In this document: positions 56,678 through 63,864 of the stretch, piece after piece
How the letters are laid out: each line of letters begins with the position of its first letter
Position numbering within the stretch: position 1 is the first letter of the stretch
Origin: an uncultured Campylobacterota bacterium
GTDB taxonomy: Bacteria; Campylobacterota; Campylobacteria; Campylobacterales; Sulfurovaceae
Direction of reading: 5' to 3'
DNA: 64,000 nucleotides
Assembly: GCA_937141405.1 (NCBI GenBank)
Contig: CAKZQQ010000008.1
Coordinates: 49,856-113,855, forward strand
Translations under genes and position numbers: made by a program
The notes under the pieces: generated by a model
Database searches by the model: none
What the model was told of the DNA's origin: nothing
What the model saw: only the letters and a program-made list of their open reading frames with translations

Positions 56678-56986
56678 CTACGAAGAGAACATCCCAGCAC
56701 CCATCATTCCAGCAGCTTTAGATTTCTTGTAATCTTCAGCCATTTTATTGATATCATTGATCACGCCTATAAGCATGATCTGCAAAGAAGCTTTGTCCGC
56801 AAGCAGTGAATCATCGATATCTATGTCGATTACTTCGCCCAATCCATTTGCACTAATCTTGAGCATCCCACCACCTGATTGCGCACTAAGAGTCGTTGAT
56901 CTTGCCTCGTCTTCAAACTCTTTCATGCCTGATTTCATCTTCTCCATCATAGCAGACATCTTGCTCATATCAAGTCCATCAAACAT
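56678..56986 (-). CDS. YbaB/EbfC-family nucleoid-associated protein
   Basis: 102 aa, FDGLDMSKMSAMMEKMKSGMKEFEDEARSTT then LSAQSGGGMLKISANGLGEVIDIDID, the YbaB fold with long helical hairpins. Binds DNA non-specifically. Its ATG overlaps the stop of panD by one base, so both are in one operon. Confidence 0.9.
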   Translation of the reverse strand: MFDGLDMSKMSAMMEKMKSGMKEFEDEARSTTLSAQSGGGMLKISANGLGEVIDIDIDDSLLADKASLQIMLIGVINDINKMAEDYKKSKAAGMMGAGMFSS

Positions 56987-57354
56987 TACTCAAGTCCTTC
57001 TATCACTTGTGAGATTGAGTTATCATCATCGACGATTACAATCTTCGGCTTGTAGCTGTCAGCTTCTTCTTTATCCATCTGCGCATAAGATATAACGATT
57101 ATCTTGTCGCCTACATGTACTTTTCTTGCCGCTGCACCATTGAGACACATCTCACCCTTGCCTCGCTCGCCGGCTATCAGATAGGTAGAAAATCGCTCAC
57201 CGTTATTGATGTTGACGATGTCAACTCTCTGACCCACTCGCATATCTGCACTATCAAGCAGATCCCTGTCTATAGTGATAGAGCCGACATAATTAAGATT
57301 TGCATCCGTAACGGTGGCTCTATGAATCTTACTATAGAGCATTGTGATCGTCAT
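56986..57354 (-). CDS. panD: aspartate 1-decarboxylase proenzyme
   Basis: 122-aa pantothenate-pathway enzyme. With the start at 57354 ([20 protein letters not shown]) the self-cleavage site is Gly24-Ser25 in NYVGSITID, exactly as in E. coli, which decides the start. Also [19 protein letters not shown]. Makes beta-alanine. A TATAAT -10 lies about 30 bases upstream. Confidence 0.95.
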   Translation of the reverse strand: MTITMLYSKIHRATVTDANLNYVGSITIDRDLLDSADMRVGQRVDIVNINNGERFSTYLIAGERGKGEMCLNGAAARKVHVGDKIIVISYAQMDKEEADSYKPKIVIVDDDNSISQVIEGLE

Positions 57355-57363
57355 GGCTTCCAT

Positions 57364-57698
57364 CTCCTCTTTTTAGTTGCTATATTATACAAAAAAATTG
57401 TGAACTTAGTGTTACACTCTTTTTAAACTGCAATCTTAGTTTATTGTACTGTTATATTTTATAATTATCGTATCTTTTATATCTATAATGTTAAATTGAA
57501 TTTGGATGATACCAAAATAAGTTTTAAGAGGGCTTAGAGGAAAAAGTTAGTCAATATCACCCAACTCCTGACCCCTATATTAGATATAATTCATCCACTA
57601 TTCTTTTGTTTTTTTATTTCTATACTGTAGATACAGAATATATAAGCCAATAAGAACAAAAAAAACCTCCAATCATATAAGATTGGTTGCCCAAATAA
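57364..57698. other. 335-bp region without genes, boundary of the accessory island
   Basis: AT-rich. It holds the panD promoter at its left end, an isolated CCTGACCCCTATAT motif (57567-57580) like the ends of the mobile elements to the right, and the minus-strand terminator at 57657-57686. I see no ORF worth calling. Confidence 0.5.
57657..57686 (-). terminator. intrinsic terminator, minus strand
   Basis: On the minus strand CCAATC-TTATAT-GATTGG is followed by AGG and nine T. A clear rho-independent terminator facing transcripts that leave the island toward panD. Confidence 0.7.
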
Positions 57699-57981
57699 AG
57701 GTGTCAGGTGATAGTGATAGCACATTATTTTCCTTTTGTTCTTTTATAATATTATTTATAGTTGGCTGTGCCAATTTAAGTATTTTAGCCATCATATGTT
57801 GAGAATAGCCTTGAGCATAACACTCTACTATGAGCTTATTTCTTTCTTTGATATCTTTTGCATTTAAAAGTATTTTTCTTAGATTTTCTTCGTTCGGCTT
57901 CTTGTCTAAATTTGGAGCTTCTATTAGGCTTGTAAAATAATAGTATAGAGAAACTTAAGCTATCACTATCACCTGACACCT
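57699..57981. mobile_element. MITE-A, 283-bp element with tnpA fragment
   Basis: Perfect 23-bp terminal inverted repeats at 57699-57721 and 57959-57981, outer core AGGTGTCAGGTG followed by two hexamer-like units GATAGT/GATAGC. The inside encodes, on the minus strand, a diverged C-terminus of the RAYT transposase (GYSQHMMAKILKL vs GYSQHVIAKVLEL in the intact gene). It is therefore an internally deleted derivative of a sister RAYT element, and non-autonomous. Confidence 0.85.
57740..57940 (-). pseudogene. tnpA (RAYT) C-terminal remnant in MITE-A
   Basis: Matches the last ~65 codons of the transposase at 59296-60075, including the helix-turn-helix like segment and NEE.L.KILLN.KDIKERNKL. Missing the HUH and Tyr catalytic motifs. 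Divergent enough to come from another subfamily. Confidence 0.8.
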
Positions 57982-57987
57982 ATATTT

Positions 57988-58110
57988 TGATGATGTGATA
58001 ATATCCGGGTATTTCTATGCGGGGTCTTCTTGGCATTATTGCTCCAATTTCCTTTTTAAAACTATATCCTAGATAATATTATAATAGCATTAGCATCACC
58101 TGACCCCTAT
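57988..58110. mobile_element. right-end remnant of a RAYT element
   Basis: The 123 bp here match 60027-60149, the right end of the intact RAYT element (tnpA codons 1-17 plus promoter and terminal repeat), with one difference (58020 G vs A). The left part of the element is gone and replaced by MITE-A. The near identity points to a recent copy. It is the boundary of the truncated DUF5675-like gene. Confidence 0.85.
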
Positions 58111-58328
58111 ATCCCTATATCCTATATCCTAATGGAAATACTCCAGAAAATACTGAAGGGTGTTTGCTGATTGGGAAAACAAAAGGTAAAGATTATGTTG
58201 GTCCAAGTAGAACATTTTTATTTAAAGAGTTTATTCCAGAGATAGAGAAACTTGCAATAACTGATAAGCCTAAAAAAGGTAAAATAAAAAATATGAAATT
58301 AATTATAACTGAGGAGTTTGAAGAATGA
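58107..58328 (+). pseudogene. 5'-truncated DUF5675-like effector gene
   Basis: Frame open from the element end (58107) to TGA 58326-58328, without a start codon. Translation contains NGNTPENTEGCLLIGKTKG, the phage/T6SS-associated DUF5675 signature, and ends MKLIITEEFEE. The N-terminal half was lost at the RAYT end. The stop overlaps the next ATG (ATGA), so the downstream gene was coupled to it, typical of an effector-immunity pair. Confidence 0.7.
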
Positions 58329-58993
58329 AATACTTTTTAATTTTATTATTATCATTTCAATCTTTATTTTCAAGTACTATTATTGAAAAAACAATATGTA
58401 ATAAAACAAATATATTTCCAAAAACAATTATAAGTGATTCTTTTAAAAAATCTTATGATAACTTGAAAAAAACACCTAATAATTTAAAAGCTCAAGAACA
58501 ATACTTTATTCACTTCCCTAGTAACTTTAAAATTTTTTCATATCTATTAGGTTATTATGAAAAAGTACATGGAGAATATAGTGATAATGACTTAAATGGT
58601 ATTTATTATGAAGCTGTTTTCGAGAATATGAATTCTAGTTTAGATATGGTGCATATATTTTTTAAATTGGACAAAATCCACCAAGATAGAGTTTATAATA
58701 AAATAATAGATATTTATCAAAATGCCTATTGGCAGTCTGATGGCTTTGGTATATTTATGTCTGCGGTTAAGAGTATGTTAGAAAAATCTGATATTCGATT
58801 AAAAGAATTTATAAAGGTTTTATCAAAAAGATCAACAAATGAGCAAAAAGAGTTTTGGAGAGTATATTTTGATACTCCTGTACCTATGAGAAAATTAACT
58901 CCAAGTTTACAGAATATTGAAACTTTGAATCCCAATATTTATAAAAATATGTATGAAATTTGGTATAAAAGCGTAAAAGAATTTTCAAAATAA
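58325..58993 (+). CDS. periplasmic protein, candidate immunity to the DUF5675-like effector
   Basis: 222 aa. Signal peptide MKYFLILLLSFQSLFSSTIIE, then a helical domain with Cys23-like residue and HFPSNFKIFSYLLGYYEKVHGEYSDND, and a C-terminal FDTPVPMRKLTPSL. No family recognised. ATGA overlap with the truncated effector, very AT-rich. A periplasmic location fits protection against a peptidoglycan-active effector; this is inference. Confidence 0.6.
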   Translation: MKYFLILLLSFQSLFSSTIIEKTICNKTNIFPKTIISDSFKKSYDNLKKTPNNLKAQEQYFIHFPSNFKIFSYLLGYYEKVHGEYSDNDLNGIYYEAVFENMNSSLDMVHIFFKLDKIHQDRVYNKIIDIYQNAYWQSDGFGIFMSAVKSMLEKSDIRLKEFIKVLSKRSTNEQKEFWRVYFDTPVPMRKLTPSLQNIETLNPNIYKNMYEIWYKSVKEFSK

Positions 58994-59032
58994 CATCTAA
59001 GGAAGAAGTTACTATTATAGAAAAGAGAATTT

Positions 59033-59278
59033 ATGATTCGACACATTAAATTATATATTTTAGTATGGCTTTTGTTTAATTCTTATATTCATGCTGATAA
59101 TATTTTTAATTTTTATAAAGCTATACCTTCTTGTAATAATAGTATTGGTGCATTTACTCAAGAAGAAGCTGATAATGAATTTAAAAATCAAAAAATAGAT
59201 TTTACTAAATATGATTTATTAGAACAAAATTCCAAGAATGATTCAATAGATTTGTTTAAAAAAAGATATAGGATATAG
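59033..59278 (+). CDS. short exported protein, probably truncated by the RAYT element
   Basis: 81 aa. Signal peptide MIRHIKLYILVWLLFNSYIHADN, then FNFYKAIPSCNNSIGAFTQEEAD. The last residues and the stop lie at the repeated element-flank motif (GGATATAGGGGTCAGG), so the original C-terminus was probably lost. Possibly a second immunity-like gene of the same locus. Poorly conserved and AT-rich. Confidence 0.45.
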   Translation: MIRHIKLYILVWLLFNSYIHADNIFNFYKAIPSCNNSIGAFTQEEADNEFKNQKIDFTKYDLLEQNSKNDSIDLFKKRYRI

Positions 59279-59290
59279 GGGTCAGGATAT

Positions 59291-60147
59291 AGGGGTCAGG
59301 TGATGCTAATGCTACCATTTCCTCTATTCCTCTTTATAATTCTGTTAACCGTTGCTTGATTAAGCTCTAATACTTTAGCAATCACATGCTGAGAATAGCC
59401 TTGCTCATAACACTCTACTATGAGCTTATTTCTCTCTTTTATATCTTTTGTATTTAAAAGTATCTTACTTAGACTTTCTTCGTTTGGTTTCTTATCTAAA
59501 TTTGGAGCTTCTATTAGGCTTGAAGCAGTTTTGAGTTCTTGTAGTTGTGAAGTATCAACGATTGAATTTAAAAATGCTTTTATGTCATCTTTATAGTTTG
59601 TTGCAATCCATGAATCTTTTAAAAATGTAGGTATATTGTCTTCTAAGAAGTAGTGGCAAGAGCTATATGGATAATCTACTATATCTTTGACTATTTTTGC
59701 TTTTAAAGGGTTTTGCTCTATATAAAGTATAAGTGTATAGAGATATGATTCATCAGTGACATACCACGATTTAAATCTCCCCTGCCATAGATGTCCGCTT
59801 CGTTTGTATTTTTTATTAAAATATATAGCATATACACCATTTACTTGTCTCATAAACTTTGAGAGGCTCTCATCTCTTGTTTCTATAAGCAAGTGATAGT
59901 GATTGTTCATAAGACAATAATTGTGGATAGTTATATTGAAGCTTTTAGATAAAATTGAGAGTTGTTCTATAAAGAAGTCATAATCTTCTTTTTCTTTAAA
60001 GATGACTCTTTGTTCTACACCTCTGTTGATGATGTGATAATATCCGGGTATTTCTATACGGGGTCTTCTTGGCATTATTGCTCCAATTTCCTTTTTAAAA
60101 CTATATCCTAGATAATATTATAATAGCATTAGCATCACCTGACCCCT
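59291..60147. mobile_element. intact RAYT element with 23-bp terminal inverted repeats
   Basis: 857 bp. Ends 59291-59313 and 60125-60147 are perfect inverted repeats: core AGGGGTCAGGTG then GATGCT/AATGCT hexamer units. It contains only the transposase gene. IS200/IS605 and ordinary RAYTs do not have such long terminal inverted repeats, so it is an unusual element. The promoter for tnpA (TATAAT near 60115) is next to the right end. Confidence 0.85.
59296..60075 (-). CDS. REP-associated tyrosine transposase (TnpA_REP, HUH/Y1)
   Basis: 259 aa. Y1 transposase fold: PGYYHIINRGVEQRVIF, the HUH motif His59-Tyr60-His61 in MNNHYHLLIE, GHLWQGRFKSWYV, and catalytic Tyr118 in LYIEQNPLKAKIV. The C-terminal part has a helix-turn-helix (GYSQHVIAKVLELNQATVNRI). 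It cuts single-stranded DNA at the element ends. The last codons (SISIT) and stop are encoded by the left terminal repeat. Probably responsible for mobility of the MITEs around it. Confidence 0.9.
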   Translation of the reverse strand: MPRRPRIEIPGYYHIINRGVEQRVIFKEKEDYDFFIEQLSILSKSFNITIHNYCLMNNHYHLLIETRDESLSKFMRQVNGVYAIYFNKKYKRSGHLWQGRFKSWYVTDESYLYTLILYIEQNPLKAKIVKDIVDYPYSSCHYFLEDNIPTFLKDSWIATNYKDDIKAFLNSIVDTSQLQELKTASSLIEAPNLDKKPNEESLSKILLNTKDIKERNKLIVECYEQGYSQHVIAKVLELNQATVNRIIKRNRGNGSISIT

Positions 60148-60180
60148 ATATCTATATTTTTATATTTTGACCCCTATATT

Positions 60181-60492
60181 CTATATTTTTAAATGCACAT
60201 CTTGAGGTAAAGTTTTAAGATATTTGATGCTTTTTCCCATAAAGGAAATAAGATCAAAAATATGGTTTTCTCGAATAAGTCTGCGAGCTATACTACGATC
60301 TCCATCGTCAATCGAAAACAACCAATCTCTTAATATATCATTAACAATTATTTTTTCATTCTTATCTAAAGAGTCATATTTTGCTAACATACCAAAAGGT
60401 ATCTCCATTACTTCTTTCGTATTCTCATATTTCTTCAATAACTCTTCATAATATTCAATCCAATCTTTTTTAATTTCTTCAACATTAATCAT
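60181..60492 (-). CDS. 103-aa acidic protein, candidate immunity
   Basis: Starts at an ATG with AAGGAGGT about 10 bases upstream. Helical, VEEIKKDWIEYYEELLKKYENTKEVM and DSLDKNEKIIVNDILRDWLFSIDDGD. Resembles immunity proteins of polymorphic toxins in size and charge, but no family is recognised. It follows another small ORF (60519-60797) and ends near the RAYT element. Candidate second immunity gene in module 3. Confidence 0.55.
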   Translation of the reverse strand: MINVEEIKKDWIEYYEELLKKYENTKEVMEIPFGMLAKYDSLDKNEKIIVNDILRDWLFSIDDGDRSIARRLIRENHIFDLISFMGKSIKYLKTLPQDVHLKI

Positions 60493-60518
60493 ATTGAGGT
60501 AACCTCCTTATCCCAAAG

Positions 60519-60797
60519 TTACACTAAATATTGTATTGCTTTATCAATATGTAATTTATCGTAAATATTTTTTACAAACTTGTCAACAACCAATTTATCT
60601 CCAGTAATAGTAAGTCCAACAAAAGTTTCCTTTTCTATTAAAAGAATTTTATTATTGATTTCAACTTCAATGATTTGAAGGTCTATGGTTGATGTTTTTT
60701 TTACAATATGTATATTCTTATCTAATAAAGCTTGATTTAATGCAATGACAAGTGCATCGTCATATTCATCGCCAATAAGTGCTGTCACATTATTCAT
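60519..60797 (-). CDS. 92-aa protein, candidate immunity of module 3
   Basis: Product starts MNNVTALIGDEYDDALVIAL; alpha/beta, hydrophobic VEINNKILLIEKETFVGLTITG. Its ATG overlaps the stop of an upstream toxin-tail fragment (TAATG), the usual toxin-immunity arrangement. Preceded by MITE-C copy 1. Unknown family. Confidence 0.55.
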   Translation of the reverse strand: MNNVTALIGDEYDDALVIALNQALLDKNIHIVKKTSTIDLQIIEVEINNKILLIEKETFVGLTITGDKLVVDKFVKNIYDKLHIDKAIQYLV

Positions 60798-60876
60798 TAA
60801 TATCCTAAATCCTTTCCTCCGGTTCGTTTTGCAGAGTTAATTATGTCCTCCCAACTTTTTCCTTGAATAAAGCAAT
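60797..60876 (-). pseudogene. 3' remnant of a toxin gene (module 3)
   Basis: Minus strand frame reads YCFIQGKSWEDIINSAKRTG then KDLGY and stop, with a stop at the other side near the element flank. The last bases overlap the immunity ATG. It looks like the C-terminal end of a toxin, cut at MITE-C copy 1 (60892). Confidence 0.55.
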
Positions 60877-60891
60877 AAAGGGGTCAAATAA

Positions 60892-61022
60892 AGGGGTCAG
60901 GTGATGCTGATGCTACACTGTTCTTTTGTGTAAAATCGATAAAATCATTTTTTGACACCTGCACTCCTCTTTTAGTGCATTATATCATAAAATTTTAATG
61001 GCATCAGCATCACCTGACCCCT
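60892..61022. mobile_element. MITE-C copy 1, 131 bp
   Basis: Inverted ends 60892-60913 and 61001-61022 (22 bp, perfect): core GGGGTCAGGT then two GATGCT units. Identical over all 131 bp to 63865-63995. Contains minus-strand TATAAT and an AGAGGAG ribosome-site-like sequence, so it can supply expression signals to the downstream side. It interrupts CdiA-like sequence on the right and a toxin tail on the left. Confidence 0.9.
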
Positions 61023-61193
61023 ATGCTGTGCCTCTACTGACACTCCTACACCCACTTCTAAACCGTAATTACTTCGTTTTGCACGAAAATTATCTTCACT
61101 GGTAGCAGCTTGCAAGAGGATATCTCTTGCACTATCGAGTGAGAAGGCAGAAGAGTCAGGCAGATTATGAATAGTCATTTGGGTTCTTTGCAC
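60972..61193 (-). pseudogene. CdiA/filamentous-hemagglutinin repeat fragment
   Basis: ORF whose first ~55 residues (SLDSARDILLQAATSEDNFR and SNYGLEVGVGVSVEAQ) match hemagglutinin-repeat sequence of CdiA/FhaB; the last 17 residues are encoded by MITE-C copy 1. It starts inside the end of the 107-aa gene. A leftover of an orphan cdiA module whose toxin end was removed. Confidence 0.65.
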
Positions 61194-61536
61194 TCATCAC
61201 ACAAAAAGCAATTAAACCAAGAAACATTATGAATGATTTCTATACCTTTTAGTCTGGATAGCTCATTAATAATTTTTTCATACAAACTATTAATTAATTC
61301 ACCGAGGGCAAACGGAGCTAATTCACTCACATCTTCTATTTCGCGTCCCTCATCAAAAATTTCAATTAAATTTTGATTGAAATTTTGATTTTTCAACCAA
61401 TTAATCACTGCTGGTTTAAAAAGTAAATGAAAAGCTTCATCATTAGTATCAATTAATCCATGCTTGATGCCTTCAATAATTCCTAAACTGTAAATCAAAA
61501 ATTGCTTTTCAATATATTGTTTTTTTTAATATCCAT
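61175..61536 (-). CDS. candidate immunity gene of module 2, frameshifted at an A8 tract
   Basis: A 107-aa frame from TTG 61498 (IYSLGIIEGIKHGLIDTND...) resembles DUF3969-like proteins. The frame continues upstream without a standard start to a TAA. An ATG at 61536 (ATGGATATT then eight A, 61520-61527) is in another frame; one more A would give MDIKKKQYIEKQFLIYSLG, joining ATG to the body. This ATG overlaps the end of a toxin remnant by 11 bases. Likely immunity gene, now out of frame or phase-variable. Confidence 0.55.
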
Positions 61537-61617
61537 TACTATGCCCAACCTTAACTTTTACATTAAATACTTTGCCAGATTGACTCTGAAGACCCACATT
61601 TATGTAGATAAAAGTAC
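61526..61617 (-). pseudogene. 3' remnant of a toxin gene (module 2)
   Basis: Minus strand frame STFIYINVGLQSQSGKVFNV then KVKVGHSNGY and stop. It lies between the stop of the module 1 immunity gene and the module 2 immunity gene and overlaps the latter's ATG. Looks like the C-terminal tail of a toxin whose upstream part was deleted. Short, so tentative. Confidence 0.45.
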
Positions 61618-62034
61618 TCACTTTATCTTTTGTTTTAAAAAACAATAAATAATAAAAACTATAAAAGGAACGGAAAGGACTACCGATACTAAATTGCTTT
61701 GAATGATATGAAAAATTCTTAATAAAACTATAATGCCAAGCAATATAATCCCGTAGTGACAATATCCATTACTTGAAAATCTCTTTTCAACTTCATCAAC
61801 TTCATCAGTGGGAACAATATTATATTTAATATTAAAATATCTCCATAATTCTATAACTATAAAAAAAAATATGCCAACAAAAAACCAAAAATAGGAATCT
61901 TGTATAAACTCTTCACTTGTTTTAAGTTTGACTGTACGATAAATATTAATTTCATTATTCAATAATAATGCATATAAAAAAAATAGCCATGTTGCAATAT
62001 GTCTATTCAAAAATTGCTTAATATTTTTAAACAA
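61618..62034 (-). CDS. membrane protein, candidate immunity of module 1
   Basis: 138 aa with four hydrophobic helices (IATWLFFLYALLLN, FWFFVGIFFFIVIELW, YGIILLGIIVLLRIF, VVLSVPFIVFIIYCFL). TTG start directly after the stop of the CdiA-like toxin gene, with AAGGAG inside the toxin's last codons. Position and coupling are those of CdiI; a membrane immunity protein suggests a membrane-active toxin. Confidence 0.65.
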   Translation of the reverse strand: MFKNIKQFLNRHIATWLFFLYALLLNNEINIYRTVKLKTSEEFIQDSYFWFFVGIFFFIVIELWRYFNIKYNIVPTDEVDEVEKRFSSNGYCHYGIILLGIIVLLRIFHIIQSNLVSVVLSVPFIVFIIYCFLKQKIK

Positions 62035-63084
62035 TCAGTACTCCTTTTTTTCATTATAGTTTATTAAAAAATCATATGATGAACCAATTGAATTATCTAA
62101 TATTATATCAGATGTTTTTGTTGGTCCAGGCAATATCCACAAAATAGAATCTAAATAAATTTTAGCGGGATCAATTTCTTTTTTCCCTGCCTCCAGTAAT
62201 AATAAATGTTTATTTGTAGTAAGTCCAAGAGAAGCAGCTTCTGTAAATGGCGCAAGTATAACGCCATATTTACTCCTAATAAGAGCAATTGTTGCACCGT
62301 CAAAAAATAGTGCGGCTTTTTCTGAAGCATCTGCCATCTCTTTAGGATCACCATAAGCTATTTTCATAATAGGATCATTGCCCATTGTATTATTCACCAC
62401 CGCAACAGTTCCTGCTACACTACTGCTAATAACATCTGTAGTTTCTCCTGTAGTTGCTCCAACTGCAGCGGAACCAAGCGATATGATAGCAGAAATAGTG
62501 TTCTTTTGTTCACTTGTAAGCTCAGAGGCATCATCTACTCCATACAACCACTCTGCAAGTTTTGGAGCGATGATCTCTGCTCCTCCTGCACTAAGTCCTG
62601 CTGTGAGTGCGTCATTACCTGCGAGGCTAGATGTGGCAGCAGCTACAAGTGTTTGAGCAAGGATATGTGCTGCACTTCCTTCTTCTGGTCTGTTGCCATT
62701 ATCTAGTTTATTAAGCTCTTCATTTTTTTTAAAGTATTGCCCTATCTCATAGACTATAGCAGGAGATAGAGTATTGGCTACTGTTCCGAGTGTACTGTCC
62801 GCTGGAGAATATAATGCTCCTGCTATGCTATCGACAAGCACTCCTAAATGTTGCATATCTTCTATCTTTTGGTTTGCTTCAGCTATTTGTTTAGGAGTTG
62901 CATTAGGGTTATTTACTATATCTTTTGCATTGTCTATAACACTATTTATCTCCGCTTTTACCTCTTGTCTATTTGTATCAAATGTTTGTGTTACTCTTGT
63001 TTGAACATCCAATTCAAGAATAAAGGGGTCAGGTGACAACGACAACTCATGCTCTCCTCTTTTTTCTTTCACATATTTTACCAT
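62035..63084 (-). pseudogene. CdiA C-terminal fragment (pretoxin plus toxin), 5'-truncated by MITE-D
   Basis: CdiA-like from about residue 24: DVQTRVTQTFDTNRQEVKAE, then GNDALTAGLSAGGAEIIAPK, SELTSEQKNTISAIISLGSA and VVNNTMGNDP, corresponding to the pretoxin/VENN-like boundary. About 115 residues follow as the toxin domain (AALFFDGATIALIRSKYGVI ... ILWILPGPTK), not recognised. The first ~20 residues and ATG come from MITE-D (63024-63118), so the gene has lost its export part. Immunity gene follows at once. Confidence 0.75.
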
Positions 63085-63118
63085 AAAAATTTACAGTTGT
63101 CATTGTTACCTGACCCCT
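63024..63118. mobile_element. MITE-D, 95 bp
   Basis: Ends 63024-63047 and 63095-63118 are inverted repeats with two mismatches: core AGGGGTCAGGTG then GACAAC/GACAAC units. Inserted in cdiA-like sequence. It provides an ATG and, on the minus strand, AGAGGAG close to another ATG. Confidence 0.85.
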
Positions 63119-63207
63119 TTTCTTTTGACCCCTTTTCTCCTTTTCTCTGACCCCTTTTCTCAGTTGCAGATGCTGCACCTGAAACTGCATCGCCTCCATT
63201 CATATAG
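63119..63207 (-). pseudogene. CdiA pretoxin fragment between two element ends
   Basis: Minus strand frame reads YMNGGDAVSGAASATEK, similar to the GGDALSGA/GNDALTAG motif of CdiA pretoxin domains, then runs into tandem repeats of the motif TGACCCCTTTTCT (63110-63165). A tiny relic of a separate cdiA module. Confidence 0.5.
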
Positions 63208-63230
63208 GCTATCACTATCACCTGACACCT
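63208..63230. repeat. solo MITE-A-type end
   Basis: Matches the 23-bp right terminal repeat of MITE-A (57959-57981) exactly, with GATAGT/GATAGC units. No matching left end lies nearby. Its outer base pairs provide the stop codon of the 158-aa gene. Confidence 0.8.
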
Positions 63231-63705
63231 ATATTGCTGTCTTAATAAACTCAGGTGTAACCTTAATAAAGAACTCATTCCCTTCTGCTCCACGACGGTA
63301 TTCTCTGTGACCGATGTCGTCCATTAAAGCCTCTAGCTTGATTACTCTTTCAAATATATTTTTTTTAATATTTGTTTTAGATAGACATATATCTTTACCA
63401 CTCGTCGCCAAAAAGTTACAATATCCTAAATCAAACTCAATTATATTGTGTTTCTTTAAGTACCATTTCCCTTCTTTAACTTTAAGTATTTTACCATTCT
63501 TATCTACCTTCAAAAGAACATATTCACTTTCATCTTTTAAATCAAGGTCATACAAAATATGTTTATATTTAAATTCATATTTTCCTATTAGTTCCTTTTT
63601 GCTAATTTTTTTAAACTCTTGCCATTCATTAAAAACATATTTATTTAAAAACCCGAAGAAAAATAATGAAACAATAAAAATGAAAATATATTTTATAGCT
63701 TTCAT
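63229..63705 (-). CDS. 158-aa membrane-anchored protein, candidate immunity of module 4
   Basis: N-terminal signal/anchor MKAIKYIFIFIVSLFFFGFL, then a beta-rich lipocalin-like segment (ELIGKYEFKYKHILYDL, KVKEGKWYLKKHNIIEFDLG). Its ATG abuts the stop of a toxin remnant (TAAATG). The final codons lie in the solo element end, so the C-terminus may be altered. Family not recognised. Confidence 0.6.
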   Translation of the reverse strand: MKAIKYIFIFIVSLFFFGFLNKYVFNEWQEFKKISKKELIGKYEFKYKHILYDLDLKDESEYVLLKVDKNGKILKVKEGKWYLKKHNIIEFDLGYCNFLATSGKDICLSKTNIKKNIFERVIKLEALMDDIGHREYRRGAEGNEFFIKVTPEFIKTAI

Positions 63706-63864
63706 TTAATATTCCTCTTCAAAATAGTAATGCTGATCTAAATCATTATCTTGTCTACCTATTGGCAAATGAAATAATCCCGATTCTAAACCTGTACGAT
63801 TCCATAGGTAAACTCCTATTTTATTATCTTCAAGTTGATAAATACTTGGAATAAAGGGAAATAA
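63706..63864 (-). pseudogene. 3' remnant of a toxin gene (module 4)
   Basis: Minus strand frame reads IPSIYQLEDNKIGVYLWNRT, GLFHLPIGRQDNDLDQHYYF, EEEY and stop, directly followed by the 158-aa gene. Its upstream end is MITE-C copy 2. Resembles the end of a polymorphic toxin; family unknown. Confidence 0.55.

Noticed and set aside
61526..61762. 78-aa ORF overlapping the membrane immunity gene
   Set aside because: Its first half is an out-of-frame shadow of the immunity gene; only the last 31 codons are kept, as a toxin remnant.
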